A stretch of 64,000 nucleotides of DNA from the NCBI RefSeq assembly GCF_007993815.1, contig NZ_VJWE01000011.1, positions 1,054,001 through 1,118,000 of the forward strand. The letters run 5' to 3'. Both the position numbers and the translations under genes were made by a program. This stretch comes from Acidovorax delafieldii (GTDB lineage: Bacteria > Pseudomonadota > Gammaproteobacteria > Burkholderiales > Burkholderiaceae_C). Of this stretch, positions 35,384 to 44,405 are shown piece after piece. Each line of letters starts with the position of its first letter. The first letter of the stretch is position 1. The notes under the pieces are model-generated. The model was not told where the DNA came from, made no database searches, and saw only the letters and a list, made by a program, of their open reading frames with translations.

Positions 35384-36502
35384 TCAGATGCGCATGGGCA
35401 TCACGACGTACTTGAAGCTGTCGTTGTCGGGGATGGTCAGCAGCGCAGAGCTGTTGCCATCCGAAAGCTCCACCTTCACCATGTCCTGGCCCATGTTGGC
35501 CAGGGCGTCGATGAGGTAGGTCACGTTGAAGCCGATCTCGATGGTGTCGCCACCGTAGTCGATGTCGAGCTCGTCCACGGCCTCTTCCTGCTCGGCGTTG
35601 TTGGACGCCACGCGCAGGGTGCCGGGCTCCAGGTTCAGGCGCACGCCCTTGAACTTGTCGCTGGTCATGATGGCCGTGCGCTGCAGGCTGGCCAGCAGCG
35701 GGGCGCGACCCAGGGTGATGCTGTTCTTGTGGTTCTTGGGGATCACGCGGTTGTAGTCGGGGAACTTGCCCTCGACCAGCTTGGTCACGAACTCCATGCC
35801 GCCAAAGGTGAACTTGGCCTGGTTGTTGGCGAACTGCATCTCGATGTGCGGCTGGTTCTCGCCACCCGCATCAGACAACAGGCGCTGCAGCTCGATCACG
35901 GTCTTGCGCGGCAGGATGACTTCCTGCTTGGGCACTTCGACGTCCAGCGTGGCGCTGGCAAAGGCCAGGCGGTGGCCGTCGGTGGCGACCAGGCTCAGGG
36001 TCTTGCCCTCGGCCACGAACAGGATGCCGTTGAGGTAGTAGCGGATGTCCTGCACCGCCATGGCGAACGACACCTGGCCGAGCAGGTCCTTCAGCGTCTT
36101 TTGGGGCACGGCGAACACGGGGCCAAAGGCGGCGGATTCCTGCACCAGCGGGAAGTCTTCGGCCGGCAGGCTTTGCAGCGTGAAGCGGCTCTTGCCGCCC
36201 TTGAGGATGAGCTTGGACTGGGCCGATTCGAGGCTGACCGTCTGGTCGCCCGGCATGGTGCGCAGGATGTCGATGAGCTTGCGCGCCCCCACGGTGGTGG
36301 TGAAGTCGCCGGTGTCGCCACCCAGTTCGGCCGTGGTGCGGATCTGGATTTCGAGGTCGCTGGTCGTCAGCTGCAGGGCATTGCCCGTCTTGCGGATCAG
36401 CACATTGGCCAGGATGGGCAGCGTGTGGCGGCGCTCCACGATGCCAGCCACGGACTGCAGAACCGCGAGAACCTTGTCTTGTGTTGCCTTCAGGACGATC
36501 AT
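35384..36502 (-). CDS. dnaN: DNA polymerase III beta sliding clamp
   Basis: A 372-residue ring clamp that tethers polymerase III to DNA. Typical segments are MIVLKATQDKVLAVLQSVAG, RRHTLPILANVLIRKTG, YYLNGILFVAEGKTLSLVAT, DGHRLAFAS, EFVTKLVEGKFPDYNRVIPK and the C-terminal YVVMPMRI. The length matches the family. It lies between dnaA and gyrB in the standard order, 156 bases after the dnaA stop. Confidence 0.98.
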   Translation of the reverse strand: MIVLKATQDKVLAVLQSVAGIVERRHTLPILANVLIRKTGNALQLTTSDLEIQIRTTAELGGDTGDFTTTVGARKLIDILRTMPGDQTVSLESAQSKLILKGGKSRFTLQSLPAEDFPLVQESAAFGPVFAVPQKTLKDLLGQVSFAMAVQDIRYYLNGILFVAEGKTLSLVATDGHRLAFASATLDVEVPKQEVILPRKTVIELQRLLSDAGGENQPHIEMQFANNQAKFTFGGMEFVTKLVEGKFPDYNRVIPKNHKNSITLGRAPLLASLQRTAIMTSDKFKGVRLNLEPGTLRVASNNAEQEEAVDELDIDYGGDTIEIGFNVTYLIDALANMGQDMVKVELSDGNSSALLTIPDNDSFKYVVMPMRI

Positions 36503-36658
36503 GTCATCAACCTCTTGTGGTTTTGGGACGGTGCGTGGACAGCGGCACAGGTCATGCCTCCCCCTGCTATCTATAACCCGCCATTTTGCCCCTTAACGGG
36601 GTCGCTTCTTCGTGGGGCTGCCCGACGGGCGTTTCCCGCTGGTTATCTACCCTTGGCG

Positions 36659-38083
36659 CTACCCTTTGAGCGTCTGCTCCAGCACGTGCAGCTGCTGGTT
36701 CAACTCGGTCAGCTGCTGGCGTTCGCCCGCAATCTTGCGCACAGCATGCAAAACCGTGGTGTGGTCGCGCCCGCCAAACAATTCTCCGATCTCGGGAAGG
36801 CTCTTTTGCGTCAGCTCCTTGGCCAGGTACATCGCAATCTGGCGCGGGCGGGCAATGCTGGCCGGGCGCTTCTTGCTGTACATGTCGGCGACCTTGATCT
36901 TGTAGTAGTCGGCCACCGTCTTCTGGATGTTTTCCACAGAAATCTGCCGGTTCTGGATGGACAGCAGATCACGCAGCGCCTCGCGGGCGAGCTGGATCGA
37001 AATCTCTTTCTGGTTGAAACGCGAGTACGCCAGGATCTTGCGCAGCGCGCCTTCGAGCTCGCGCACGTTGGAGCGCACGTTCTTGGCCACGAAGAAGGCG
37101 ACTTCCTCGGGCATTTCGGTGCCTTCGACGCGGGCCTTGTTGATCAGGATGGCCACGCGCATTTCGAGTTCGGGCGGCTCGATGGCCACCGTCAGGCCCG
37201 AGTCGAAGCGCGACACCAGCCGCTCGTGGATGTTGGCCAGGCCCTTGGGGTAGGTGTCCGACGTCATCACGATGTGCGACTTCTTGGCCAGCAGGGCCTC
37301 GAACGCATTGAAGAACTCTTCCTGCGTGCGGTCCTTGTTGGCGAAGAACTGCACATCGTCGATCAGCAGCAGGTCGAGCGAGTGATAGCGCTCCTTGAAC
37401 TCATCGAAGGTGCGGCGCTGGTAGGCCTTAACCACATCCGACACAAACTGCTCGGCATGGATGTAGAGAACTTTGGCGTCGGGCTTGTCCTGCAGCAGGC
37501 GGTTGCCCACAGCGTGCACCAGGTGGGTCTTGCCCAGGCCGACACCGCCGTAGATGAACAGCGGGTTGTACAGATGGCCGGGCATGCCCGCCACGTGCAT
37601 GGCCGCAGAGCGCGCCATGCGGTTGGCCGTGCCCTCCACCAGGGTCTCGAAGGTGAGGGCGGCGTTGAGGCGGTTGCGGAACGCGCCCGCTGAGGCCTCA
37701 TCGTTGCTGCTGGAGGGGGTTTCGGCTGGCGCTGCGGGGCTGGAGGGCTCCTGCGATGTGGGCCGTACATAAGTCCTGGCAACGGATTCACGCTGAGCGA
37801 GTGCTAACTCCAGTGTGACCGGTTGGCCATACAGGCCTTCGAGCAGCGCGGCAATGCGGCCGGCGTACTGGGCGCGGATCCAGTCGAGCTTGAAGCGGTT
37901 GCCCACGAGCAGCGTGACTTTGGAGAAGTCTTCGGCCACTTGGGCAATCAGGGGCTTGATCCAGGTGTTGAATTGTTGTTCTGGCAGGTCTTGTGCCAGT
38001 TGCTCAACGCAGGCTTGCCACAGGCCCTGACCGGCATCTGAGCCGGGCGAATTGATAGGGCTGCGGGTGGGTTCCTCGGTCAT
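36659..38083 (-). CDS. dnaA: Chromosomal replication initiator DnaA
   Basis: A 474-residue AAA+ initiator. Domain I (~20-90) has [20 protein letters not shown], followed by a Ser/Ala/Pro linker. The ATPase region has Walker [10 protein letters not shown], Walker [11 protein letters not shown] and sensor segments ([22 protein letters not shown]). The DNA-binding domain signature is [15 protein letters not shown]. The start at 38083 (MTEEPTRSP) is chosen because the longer frame runs through the promoter and DnaA box. The ribosome site is weak. It drives the leftward dnaA-dnaN-gyrB cluster. Confidence 0.97.
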   Translation of the reverse strand: MTEEPTRSPINSPGSDAGQGLWQACVEQLAQDLPEQQFNTWIKPLIAQVAEDFSKVTLLVGNRFKLDWIRAQYAGRIAALLEGLYGQPVTLELALAQRESVARTYVRPTSQEPSSPAAPAETPSSSNDEASAGAFRNRLNAALTFETLVEGTANRMARSAAMHVAGMPGHLYNPLFIYGGVGLGKTHLVHAVGNRLLQDKPDAKVLYIHAEQFVSDVVKAYQRRTFDEFKERYHSLDLLLIDDVQFFANKDRTQEEFFNAFEALLAKKSHIVMTSDTYPKGLANIHERLVSRFDSGLTVAIEPPELEMRVAILINKARVEGTEMPEEVAFFVAKNVRSNVRELEGALRKILAYSRFNQKEISIQLAREALRDLLSIQNRQISVENIQKTVADYYKIKVADMYSKKRPASIARPRQIAMYLAKELTQKSLPEIGELFGGRDHTTVLHAVRKIAGERQQLTELNQQLHVLEQTLKG

Positions 38084-38100
38084 TTCTGGGGAATTCTTAT

Positions 38101-38109
38101 TGTGGATAG
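38101..38109 (-). promoter_or_regulatory. DnaA box, one mismatch
   Basis: The minus strand reads CTATCCACA, against the consensus TTATCCACA. Confidence 0.6.
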
Positions 38110-38131
38110 GAGGAACGGGGTAAGGCGGTGG

Positions 38132-38160
38132 ATTGTAGCTTGTCAAGGAGTTATCCACAA
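38132..38160 (-). promoter_or_regulatory. dnaA promoter overlapping a DnaA box
   Basis: On the minus strand, TTGTGG (38160-38155) and TACAAT (38137-38132) have a 17-base spacer. The -35 element overlaps the perfect DnaA box, which suggests autorepression by DnaA. Confidence 0.65.
38151..38159 (+). promoter_or_regulatory. DnaA box, perfect consensus
   Basis: TTATCCACA, the high-affinity DnaA-binding 9-mer. Confidence 0.85.
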
Positions 38161-38280
38161 TTTGAAGGCAGCTGTCATCCGGGGGAATCCGGGGTTGCCA
38201 TGCGGGGAAGAAGTGTCCTGAAAGGGTCGGGCGCTGCAGCCTCTGCGACGCGCTGGTAAAGGCCTGCCCATCGAAAGGCA

Positions 38281-38309
38281 TTGCCAGTCGGCCACAAGCC
38301 TGCGATAAT
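38281..38309 (+). promoter_or_regulatory. rpmH operon promoter
   Basis: TTGCCA (38281-38286) and GATAAT (38304-38309) with a 17-base spacer and an upstream TG-like extension (TGC). The ~155-base leader contains a CCCTGAA/TTCAGGG hairpin at 38319-38336. Confidence 0.65.
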
Positions 38310-38470
38310 TTTGGGTTTCCCTGAATGTGTTCAGGGTGATTTGACCCGGCGCGCCGTTATTTCTGCCCCATGGGTCTGCCTCCAGGCGATGTTTCATACA
38401 TTGTGTGGGTGTGCAGATTGCAGGGGGTTCAAGAGCAGCAGTCCGGAACTGAACCTCAAGGAATAGCACC

Positions 38471-38605
38471 ATGAAACGTACTTACCAGCCCTCCAAGACG
38501 CGCCGCGCGCGCACCCACGGTTTCCTCGTCCGCATGAAGACCCGCGGCGGCCGTGCCGTTATCAACGCACGCCGCGCCAAGGGCCGCAAGCGCCTGGCCG
38601 TCTAA
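38471..38605 (+). CDS. rpmH: 50S ribosomal protein L34
   Basis: A 44-residue basic protein beginning [20 protein letters not shown] and ending [11 protein letters not shown], the near-invariant L34 sequence. CAAGGAA lies upstream of the ATG. It is the first gene of the rpmH-rnpA-yidD-yidC cluster, running away from the origin. Confidence 0.98.
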   Translation: MKRTYQPSKTRRARTHGFLVRMKTRGGRAVINARRAKGRKRLAV

Positions 38606-38678
38606 GGCCGATACGGTCTACGGCCTGCTCCCCGCCTGTTCCCGGTTTGTACCGCCAGGTTCCAAACGGGGCGCTTGC

Positions 38679-39182
38679 ATGCACAGGCTAAAAACCCGGC
38701 CGCAGTTCCAGGCTGCCATGGCGGGGGGCACTGTCTCCCGCACGGCGCATTTTGCGTTGCACCGTTTGGCACTGGACGCCAACAGCACCGCAGTTGCCAG
38801 CCAAGCCGCCGCTGTTGCACCTACAGGGCCCGGCTCCTTGCCGCACACGCAAGGGCCGCAGGCCCTGTTTGTCGTTCAGGGCGTCTGGATGGGTGCCATG
38901 GTACCCAAGCGCTGGGCGCGCCGCGCCGTGACGCGCAACACCATCAAACGGCAGATCTACACCGTGGGCGCCACGTTTGAGGCGCGTTTGCCGCAGGCCG
39001 CCCATGTGGTGCGCCTGCGCTCGGCGTTTGATCGCAAGCAGTTCGTGAGCGCCACGTCCGACCAGCTCAAGCAGGCGGTACGCGCGGAGCTGCTGCAGCT
39101 GTTCGGATACGCCACCCGGCATTCGGGCGCAGCGGTTGCTGCGCCTGTGCCGCCGGTGGCAGAGCCGGTGACTGCCCCATGA
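38679..39182 (+). CDS. rnpA: Ribonuclease P protein component
   Basis: A 167-residue basic protein that assists the RNase P RNA in trimming tRNA 5' leaders. It starts MHRLKTRPQFQAAMAGG and carries the conserved RNR motif region PKRWARRAVTRNTIKRQIYT. An Ala/Pro-rich insertion of ~35 residues follows the first strand (ALDANSTAVASQAAAVAP), and a further tail is present, making it longer than the ~120-residue E. coli protein. The upstream frame is not conserved. It overlaps yidD by four bases. Confidence 0.93.
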   Translation: MHRLKTRPQFQAAMAGGTVSRTAHFALHRLALDANSTAVASQAAAVAPTGPGSLPHTQGPQALFVVQGVWMGAMVPKRWARRAVTRNTIKRQIYTVGATFEARLPQAAHVVRLRSAFDRKQFVSATSDQLKQAVRAELLQLFGYATRHSGAAVAAPVPPVAEPVTAP

Positions 39183-39472
39183 TGCAGCGCCTGCTGATCG
39201 GCGTGGTCAAAGGCTATCGGCTGTTTCTCAGCCCCTGGCTGGGTTCGGCCTGCCGCTTTGAGCCGACCTGCTCGGTCTATTCGCTGCAGGCGCTGGAGCA
39301 GCACGGCGCTGCGGCAGGCAGTTATCTGACGGTGCGCAGGCTGGTACGCTGCCACCCCTGGTGTGACGGGGGCCATGATCCGGTCCCGCAAGATCTGCCG
39401 CGCAGCCTGCGGCTTTTCTCCAGGCTCACCCCTTCCACCACTCCCCCATCCTCACCAAAGAAGTCTTCATGA
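39179..39472 (+). CDS. yidD: Membrane protein insertion efficiency factor YidD
   Basis: A 97-residue protein of the YidD family: LIGVVKGYRLFLSPWLGSAC, RFEPTCSVYSLQAL and RRLVRCHPWCDGGHDPVP, with the conserved Cys residues and amphipathic N-terminus. YidD sits at the inner face of the membrane and aids YidC-dependent insertion. ATG overlaps connect it to rnpA before and yidC after, so translation is coupled. Confidence 0.95.
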   Translation: MMQRLLIGVVKGYRLFLSPWLGSACRFEPTCSVYSLQALEQHGAAAGSYLTVRRLVRCHPWCDGGHDPVPQDLPRSLRLFSRLTPSTTPPSSPKKSS

Positions 39473-41181
39473 ACGACATTCGCCGCACCATCCTGTGGGT
39501 GATTTTTGGCTTTTCCATGGTTCTGCTGTGGGACAAGTGGCAGCTGCACAATGGCAACAAGGCCACTTTTTTCCCGACCACGCCCGCAGTGACAGCCCCT
39601 GCTGCTGCCGCAGGCGCGGCCTCCGGTGCGACCGGGGCTGCCAGCGTGCCCGCCACCAGCGTGCCCGCAGCCACAACGGCCGCGCAAGGCGCGGCAGCCG
39701 TGCCCGGGCAGCCTGCCGCAGCGGCTGCGCCTGCCAAACGCGAACGCATTGAGGTCAAGACCGACCTGTATCGCCTGGTGTTCGACAGCGAAGGCGGCTC
39801 GCTCACGCAGGCCGAGCTGCTCAAGCACGCCGACATGACCGACAAGGCCCGCAACTTCCTGTTGCTGGATGAAAGCGCGCAGCGCGTCTACGTGGCGCAG
39901 ACCGGCCTGGTGGGCGGCACTTTCCCCACGCACAAGACGGTGATGACGGCCGTTCCCGGCCCGCGCGAACTCAAGGACGGTGAAGACTCCATGAGCATCC
40001 GCTTCGAGTCGCCCGACCAGGGCGGCGTGAAGCTGGTCAAGACCTGGACCATCAAACGCGGCGCTTATGACATCGCCGTCAAGCACGACATCGTCAACAC
40101 GGGCAGCGCCGCTGTATCGCCCCAGCTGTACCTGCAACTGGTGCGTGACGGCAACAAGCCGCCAGGCGAGTCGTCGTTCTACTCCACCTTCACCGGCCCG
40201 GCGGTTTTCACCGAAGCCAAGAAGTACCAGAAGATCGAGTTCAAGGACATCGAAAGCGGCAAGGTCGACATTCCCAAGGACTCGGCCAATGGCTACGTCG
40301 CCATGGTGCAGCACTATTTCGCCACTGCATGGCTGCTGGCCGACGGCGTGCAGCGCGAACCCTTCACCCGCAAGGTGGACACCAACCTGTACTCCGTGGG
40401 CATGCTGACCTCCCTCGGCACCATCGAGCCGGGCGCGACCAAGACCATCGACGCGCGCCTGTTCGCCGGCCCGCAGGTCGAGACCATGATGGAAAAGCTG
40501 TACCCCGGCCTGGAACTGGTCAAGGACTACGGCTGGCTGACCATCCTGTCCAAGCCCCTGTACTGGCTGCTCGACAACCTGCACAAGCTCCTGAACAACT
40601 GGGGCTGGTCCATCGTTGCGCTGGTGCTGCTGCTCAAGATCGCGTTCTACTGGCTCAATGCCAAGGCCTACGCCAGCATGGCCAAGATGAAGGCTATCAA
40701 TCCCAAGATCATGGAGATGCGCGAACGCCTGAAGGACAAGCCGCAGCAGATGCAGCAGGAGATGATGCGCATCTACCGCGAGGAAAAGGTCAACCCGATG
40801 GGCGGCTGCTTCCCCATCATGATCCAGATCCCTGTGTTCATTGCGCTGTACTGGGTGCTGCTGTCCAGCGTCGAGATGCGCAATGCGCCCTGGATCGGCT
40901 GGATCCACGACCTCTCCGCGCCTGACCCATTCTTCATCCTGCCCTTGCTGATGACGGCCAGCTCGCTGCTGCAGACCGCCCTGAACCCCGCGCCACCAGA
41001 CCCGATGCAGGCCAAGATGATGTGGTTCATGCCGCTGATCTTCAGCGTGATGTTCTTCTTCTTCCCAGCCGGCCTCGTGCTGTACTGGCTGACGAACAAC
41101 ATCCTGTCGATTGCGCAGCAGTGGATCATCAACACCCGCATGGGCGTGCCACCGCAGTTCAATCTGCCCAAGTTCAAGTGA
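39469..41181 (+). CDS. yidC: Membrane protein insertase YidC
   Basis: A 570-residue insertase for inner-membrane proteins. The first membrane segment is near residues 4-20 (TILWVIFGFSMVLLW), followed by an Ala-rich linker and the large periplasmic beta-domain (ERIEVKTDLYRLVFDSEGGS onwards). The conserved C-terminal core has GWGWSIVALVLLLKIAF-like and NPMGGCFPIMIQIPVFIALY segments, and FFPAGLVLYWLTNNILSIAQ. Length and topology match Gram-negative YidC. A terminator follows before mnmE. Confidence 0.97.
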   Translation: MNDIRRTILWVIFGFSMVLLWDKWQLHNGNKATFFPTTPAVTAPAAAAGAASGATGAASVPATSVPAATTAAQGAAAVPGQPAAAAAPAKRERIEVKTDLYRLVFDSEGGSLTQAELLKHADMTDKARNFLLLDESAQRVYVAQTGLVGGTFPTHKTVMTAVPGPRELKDGEDSMSIRFESPDQGGVKLVKTWTIKRGAYDIAVKHDIVNTGSAAVSPQLYLQLVRDGNKPPGESSFYSTFTGPAVFTEAKKYQKIEFKDIESGKVDIPKDSANGYVAMVQHYFATAWLLADGVQREPFTRKVDTNLYSVGMLTSLGTIEPGATKTIDARLFAGPQVETMMEKLYPGLELVKDYGWLTILSKPLYWLLDNLHKLLNNWGWSIVALVLLLKIAFYWLNAKAYASMAKMKAINPKIMEMRERLKDKPQQMQQEMMRIYREEKVNPMGGCFPIMIQIPVFIALYWVLLSSVEMRNAPWIGWIHDLSAPDPFFILPLLMTASSLLQTALNPAPPDPMQAKMMWFMPLIFSVMFFFFPAGLVLYWLTNNILSIAQQWIINTRMGVPPQFNLPKFK

Positions 41182-41220
41182 TGCGGCAGCGGCAACGCTG
41201 ACATCCACGAACTGACCCCC

Positions 41221-41245
41221 AAAGGCCGCGCAAGCGGCCTTTTTT
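41221..41245 (+). terminator. Intrinsic terminator after yidC
   Basis: AAAGGCCGC, loop GCAA, GCGGCCTTT and a T-run: a perfect 9-bp stem with a GNRA-type loop. Confidence 0.9.
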
Positions 41246-41270
41246 CTGTCACCTTGTAAAGTCCCTGCCC

Positions 41271-42692
41271 ATGCTTGCACGCCACCACGACCCCATCGTT
41301 GCCATCGCCACTGCCCCCGGGCGCGGGGCCGTCGGCATCGTACGGGTGTCGGGCAAAGGGCTGGAGGCCCTGGTGCAGGCGCTGTGCGGCCGCACCCTCA
41401 AGCCCCGCGAGGCGACGTACCTGCCCTTTCGGGATGCACAGGGCCAGGCCATCGACCAGGGGCTCGCGCTGTACTTCCCCGGTCCGCACAGCTACACCGG
41501 CGAAGACGTGCTGGAGCTGCAGGCGCATGGGGGCCCGGTGGTGCTGCAGCTGCTGCTGGCGCGCTGCCTGGAGGCGGGGGCTGCTACCCAACCGGCGACC
41601 GGCCAGCCCTGTCTGCCGGGCCTGCGCGTGGCCCAACCCGGGGAGTTCACCGAACGGGCTTTCCTGAACGACAAGATCGACCTGGCCCAGGCCGAGGCGA
41701 TTGCCGACCTGATCGACGCCAGCACGGAAGCCGCAGCCCGCAGCGCCAGCCGCTCGCTGACCGGCGCGTTTTCTGCAGAAATCCACAGCCTGCGCGACGC
41801 ACTCATCCATCTGCGCATGCTGGTGGAGGCCACGCTGGACTTTCCTGAAGAAGAAATCGACTTCTTGCGCAAGGCCGATGCGCATGGCCAGCTATCGAAC
41901 TTGCAGCAAACGTTGGCCTCGGTGATGCAGCGCGCGCGCCAGGGCGCTTTGCTGCGCGAGGGCATCAAGGTGGTCATCGCCGGGCAGCCCAATGCCGGCA
42001 AAAGCTCGCTGCTCAATGCGCTGGCAGGGGCCGAGCTGGCCATCGTCACGCCCATTGCCGGCACCACGCGCGACAAGGTCCAGCAGACCATCCAGATCGA
42101 AGGGGTGCCGCTGCACATCATCGACACCGCCGGCCTGCGCGACAGCAGCGATGAGGTCGAGCGCATCGGCATCGCCCGCGCCTGGGACGAGATTGCCGGG
42201 GCAGACGCCGTGCTGTTCCTGCACGACCTGTCGCGGCAAAGTGCTCCTGAATATGTAGCTGCCGACGCAGATATCGAAAGCGCCTTGGGGCAAAAATTGC
42301 CGAAAAACATCCCCGTGATCGATGTCTGGAACAAGCTGGACTGCGCGGCCGGTGTTGCCCCTACAGCCAACCCCGGGCGCCCTGCGGTGCATCTGTCGGC
42401 CCGCACCGGTCAGGGGCTGGACGGCCTGCGACGGCTGCTACTGGACGTGGCGGGCTGGCAGTCGGCACCCGAGGGCATCTACATTGCCCGGGCGCGGCAT
42501 GTGCAGGCGCTGCAGGCCGTGTCGTTGCACCTGCAGGAAGCTGCCGACCAACTGCAGGCCCAGGGCCCGGCGCTGGACCTGCTGGCCGAGGAGCTGCGGC
42601 TGGCGCAGAACGCCCTGAGCGCCATCACTGGCGAGTTCACCTCCGACGACCTGCTCGGCGTGATCTTCTCCAGCTTCTGCATCGGTAAATAG
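41271..42692 (+). CDS. mnmE: tRNA modification GTPase MnmE
   Basis: A 473-residue GTPase that, with MnmG, modifies wobble uridines of certain tRNAs. The N-terminal tetrahydrofolate-binding domain starts [21 protein letters not shown]-domain motifs are GQPNAGKS (238-245), DTAG (285-288) and NKLD (354-357). The C-terminus is FCIGK, with the catalytic Cys. Residues ~323-343 ([19 protein letters not shown]), between switch II and NKLD, are encoded by sequence matching the dispersed intergenic repeat, so this loop seems to derive from it. Confidence 0.97.
   Translation: MLARHHDPIVAIATAPGRGAVGIVRVSGKGLEALVQALCGRTLKPREATYLPFRDAQGQAIDQGLALYFPGPHSYTGEDVLELQAHGGPVVLQLLLARCLEAGAATQPATGQPCLPGLRVAQPGEFTERAFLNDKIDLAQAEAIADLIDASTEAAARSASRSLTGAFSAEIHSLRDALIHLRMLVEATLDFPEEEIDFLRKADAHGQLSNLQQTLASVMQRARQGALLREGIKVVIAGQPNAGKSSLLNALAGAELAIVTPIAGTTRDKVQQTIQIEGVPLHIIDTAGLRDSSDEVERIGIARAWDEIAGADAVLFLHDLSRQSAPEYVAADADIESALGQKLPKNIPVIDVWNKLDCAAGVAPTANPGRPAVHLSARTGQGLDGLRRLLLDVAGWQSAPEGIYIARARHVQALQAVSLHLQEAADQLQAQGPALDLLAEELRLAQNALSAITGEFTSDDLLGVIFSSFCIGK
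42238..42300 (+). repeat. Dispersed repeat copy G, inside the mnmE coding region
   Basis: GTGCTCCTGAATATGTAGCT, then GCCGACGCAGATATCGAAAG, CGCC and GGGGCAAAAATT follow the repeat pattern in register. The copy is degenerate but recognisable and is read in frame. Confidence 0.65.
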
Positions 42693-42773
42693 CGACCGTT
42701 GGTCGCCCTATCTTGTAAACGGACGTAAACAGCGCTTGTGTCCGATCTGTAACAGGGTTACTTTCGGCGGACC

Positions 42774-43265
42774 ATGAATGTTCCCATGCCCGTTGCCTCC
42801 AAGGTGGACCTCAAAGGTCTGATCGACGCCATTGCCCAGACCACGGCGGAGGACAGCATGACCAACCCGCTGACGGCCGCCCAGTGGGAGGTGCTGTCGT
42901 CCTACCTGCTCCCGGTGGTGTTGCCCGCGGGCCAAGTGCTTTTCAGCCAGGGTGCTACGGACCGCACCCTGTACCTGGTCGAAAGTGGCAGCCTGAGCGT
43001 GCACTACCAGGACGAAAAGGAACGCCTGCGTCTGGCGATTGTGGGCGCCGGGTCGGTGGTGGGTGAAGGCGCTTTCTTCTCGCACCGCGCACGCAGCGCC
43101 ACGGTGCAGGCCAGCGCGCCGTGCAAACTGTGGAGCCTCACGGCCATCCGCTTCACCGAGCTGACCAACCGCCAGCCCGCGATTGCCCTGGGTCTGGCCA
43201 TGGCGGCAGGGGCTGTGCTGGCCAAGCGCCTGGGCAACCGCCGCCGCCGCGTTGCGGCCACCTGA
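42774..43265 (+). CDS. Stand-alone cyclic-nucleotide-binding-fold protein
   Basis: A 163-residue protein. A Crp-like jelly-roll occupies ~45-140: LLPVVLPAGQVLFSQGATDR, TLYLVESGSLSVHYQDE and VVGEGAFFSHRARSATVQA. No helix-turn-helix follows; the C-terminus is a short Arg-rich stretch (KRLGNRRRRVAAT). The phosphate-cassette residues (GEGAFF...RSATVQA) resemble the cAMP-site pattern G-E-x-A...R-x-A-T, so nucleotide binding is possible. A partner-regulating role is an inference. The 81-base upstream gap has GTAAAC repeats and a GTAAC/GTTAC palindrome at 42749-42761. Confidence 0.8.
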   Translation: MNVPMPVASKVDLKGLIDAIAQTTAEDSMTNPLTAAQWEVLSSYLLPVVLPAGQVLFSQGATDRTLYLVESGSLSVHYQDEKERLRLAIVGAGSVVGEGAFFSHRARSATVQASAPCKLWSLTAIRFTELTNRQPAIALGLAMAAGAVLAKRLGNRRRRVAAT

Positions 43266-43376
43266 CAGGCGGGGCCTGTCGGGGGTTTCCCTCGGGCTTC
43301 TTCCGCCTTCTGCGGGGGGATGGCGCGTTACACTCGATTTGGATTTTGTCCAGGCACCATCCGAAGAAAGCAAGCC

Positions 43377-44345
43377 ATGTCCCTGTTCAGTTGGTTCAGC
43401 CGCAAACCCGCTCCCGCCAAGCCCCGCGCAGCGGCCGAGCCCTCCGGCCTGTTCAACGCCGACGCCACCGTGCCCCTGCAACCCGGGCGCCAGGGCAAGC
43501 CGCTCGTGGAGCCCCAGCCCCCAGAGCACGCCGCCAATCGCAAGAACGAGCGCATGGAGCGCCGTGAGCTGCTCTATACCGTGGTGCGCGACGCCATGGT
43601 GCGCGCTGGCGTGCTGTCGGCCAGCTACAAGTTCAAGGTGCTGTCGCTCGACCAGCGCGGCCGCCAGTTCCTGGTGATGATGGACCTGGCCCGGGAATAC
43701 GGCGGCGAGACGGTGCGCCTGAGCGAGATCGAGGCGCTCATCGCCCAGACCGCCAAAACCCGTTACGACATCCTGGTGACGGCCGTGTACTGGCGCATCA
43801 ACGACCATGTGGCGGTGGGTATTCCACAAAAGGGCGTGGCGCCCCAAGGCGCTGCGCTGCCGTTGCAGGCGGCTTCTACGGCAGTGCGCCGTCCGCCAGC
43901 AGCAGCGGCCACTGCCCCGGCACCCCTGGCCCCGTCGCCTGCACCGCAGGTGGGCGCACGCCCTGCCGCGGCTGCCGCGGCACCTGTTTCCCCTGCTCCT
44001 TTGGCGCCCGCTGCGGCCCCGCTGGCTGCGCGCCGCCCGCTCGGTGCGGTGTCGGCCCCCGCACCCCTTGTGTCTGCACCCGCACCGCTGGCTGCCACGC
44101 GGCCTGCCTCTTCTGCCCGCTTCGAACCCATCGAGGCCGACGAGGTGGCCGCGTTCAAGCGCGCGCTGGCCAACGCCGCAGGGTCATCGGCTGCCACGGC
44201 TGCGGCCGCCAAGCCAGGCGTGCCGGTGCGCTCCGGTCCGCTGCTGCCACCGTCCCAGCCCACAGGGTTTGAGGACACCGAAATGCCCGGTGCCGACGGT
44301 CCCGCTCCCGACCTCAGCAGCACCCAGTACGGCGAACTCAACTGA
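43377..44345 (+). CDS. Ala/Pro-rich conserved protein of unknown function
   Basis: A 322-residue protein. The N-terminus MSLFSWFSRKPAPAKPRAAA is basic. The ordered part (~60-150) reads NERMERRELLYTVVRDAMVR, AGVLSASYKFKVLSLDQRGR, QFLVMMDLAREYGGETVRLS and TRYDILVTAVYWRIN. Residues ~160-290 are low-complexity Ala/Pro. No known domain was recognised. The ATG at 43377 is chosen over 43320 because the preceding sequence looks like leader DNA. No membrane segment. It is single-gene, with apt converging from the right. Confidence 0.7.
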   Translation: MSLFSWFSRKPAPAKPRAAAEPSGLFNADATVPLQPGRQGKPLVEPQPPEHAANRKNERMERRELLYTVVRDAMVRAGVLSASYKFKVLSLDQRGRQFLVMMDLAREYGGETVRLSEIEALIAQTAKTRYDILVTAVYWRINDHVAVGIPQKGVAPQGAALPLQAASTAVRRPPAAAATAPAPLAPSPAPQVGARPAAAAAAPVSPAPLAPAAAPLAARRPLGAVSAPAPLVSAPAPLAATRPASSARFEPIEADEVAAFKRALANAAGSSAATAAAAKPGVPVRSGPLLPPSQPTGFEDTEMPGADGPAPDLSSTQYGELN

Positions 44346-44405
44346 TCCAGGGGTCATGTGGTGCACGCCCACAGGGGGCTGTGCACCCATGCCATGGCCC
44401 TCGGG

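Larger units (their letters stand above)
38084..38470. other. Candidate oriC: dnaA-rpmH divergent intergenic region
   Basis: A 387-base region between leftward dnaA and rightward rpmH, the usual origin location in related bacteria. It holds one perfect DnaA box (38151-38159), one near-match (38101-38109), the dnaA promoter, the rpmH promoter and a small AT-rich zone near 38300-38320. Only two boxes are recognisable by eye, fewer than usual, so the exact origin is uncertain. The dnaA-dnaN gap (36503-36658) shows no clear boxes. Confidence 0.6.

Noticed and set aside
36503-36658. dnaA-dnaN gap as the origin
   Set aside because: No clear DnaA boxes (only TTATCTACC-like sequences with two mismatches) and no AT-rich zone; the dnaA-rpmH gap is better.
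35357-37693. 778-codon plus-strand frame opposite dnaN and dnaA
   Set aside because: Crosses two genes and their gap antisense, with His/Gln/Val-rich low-information translation.
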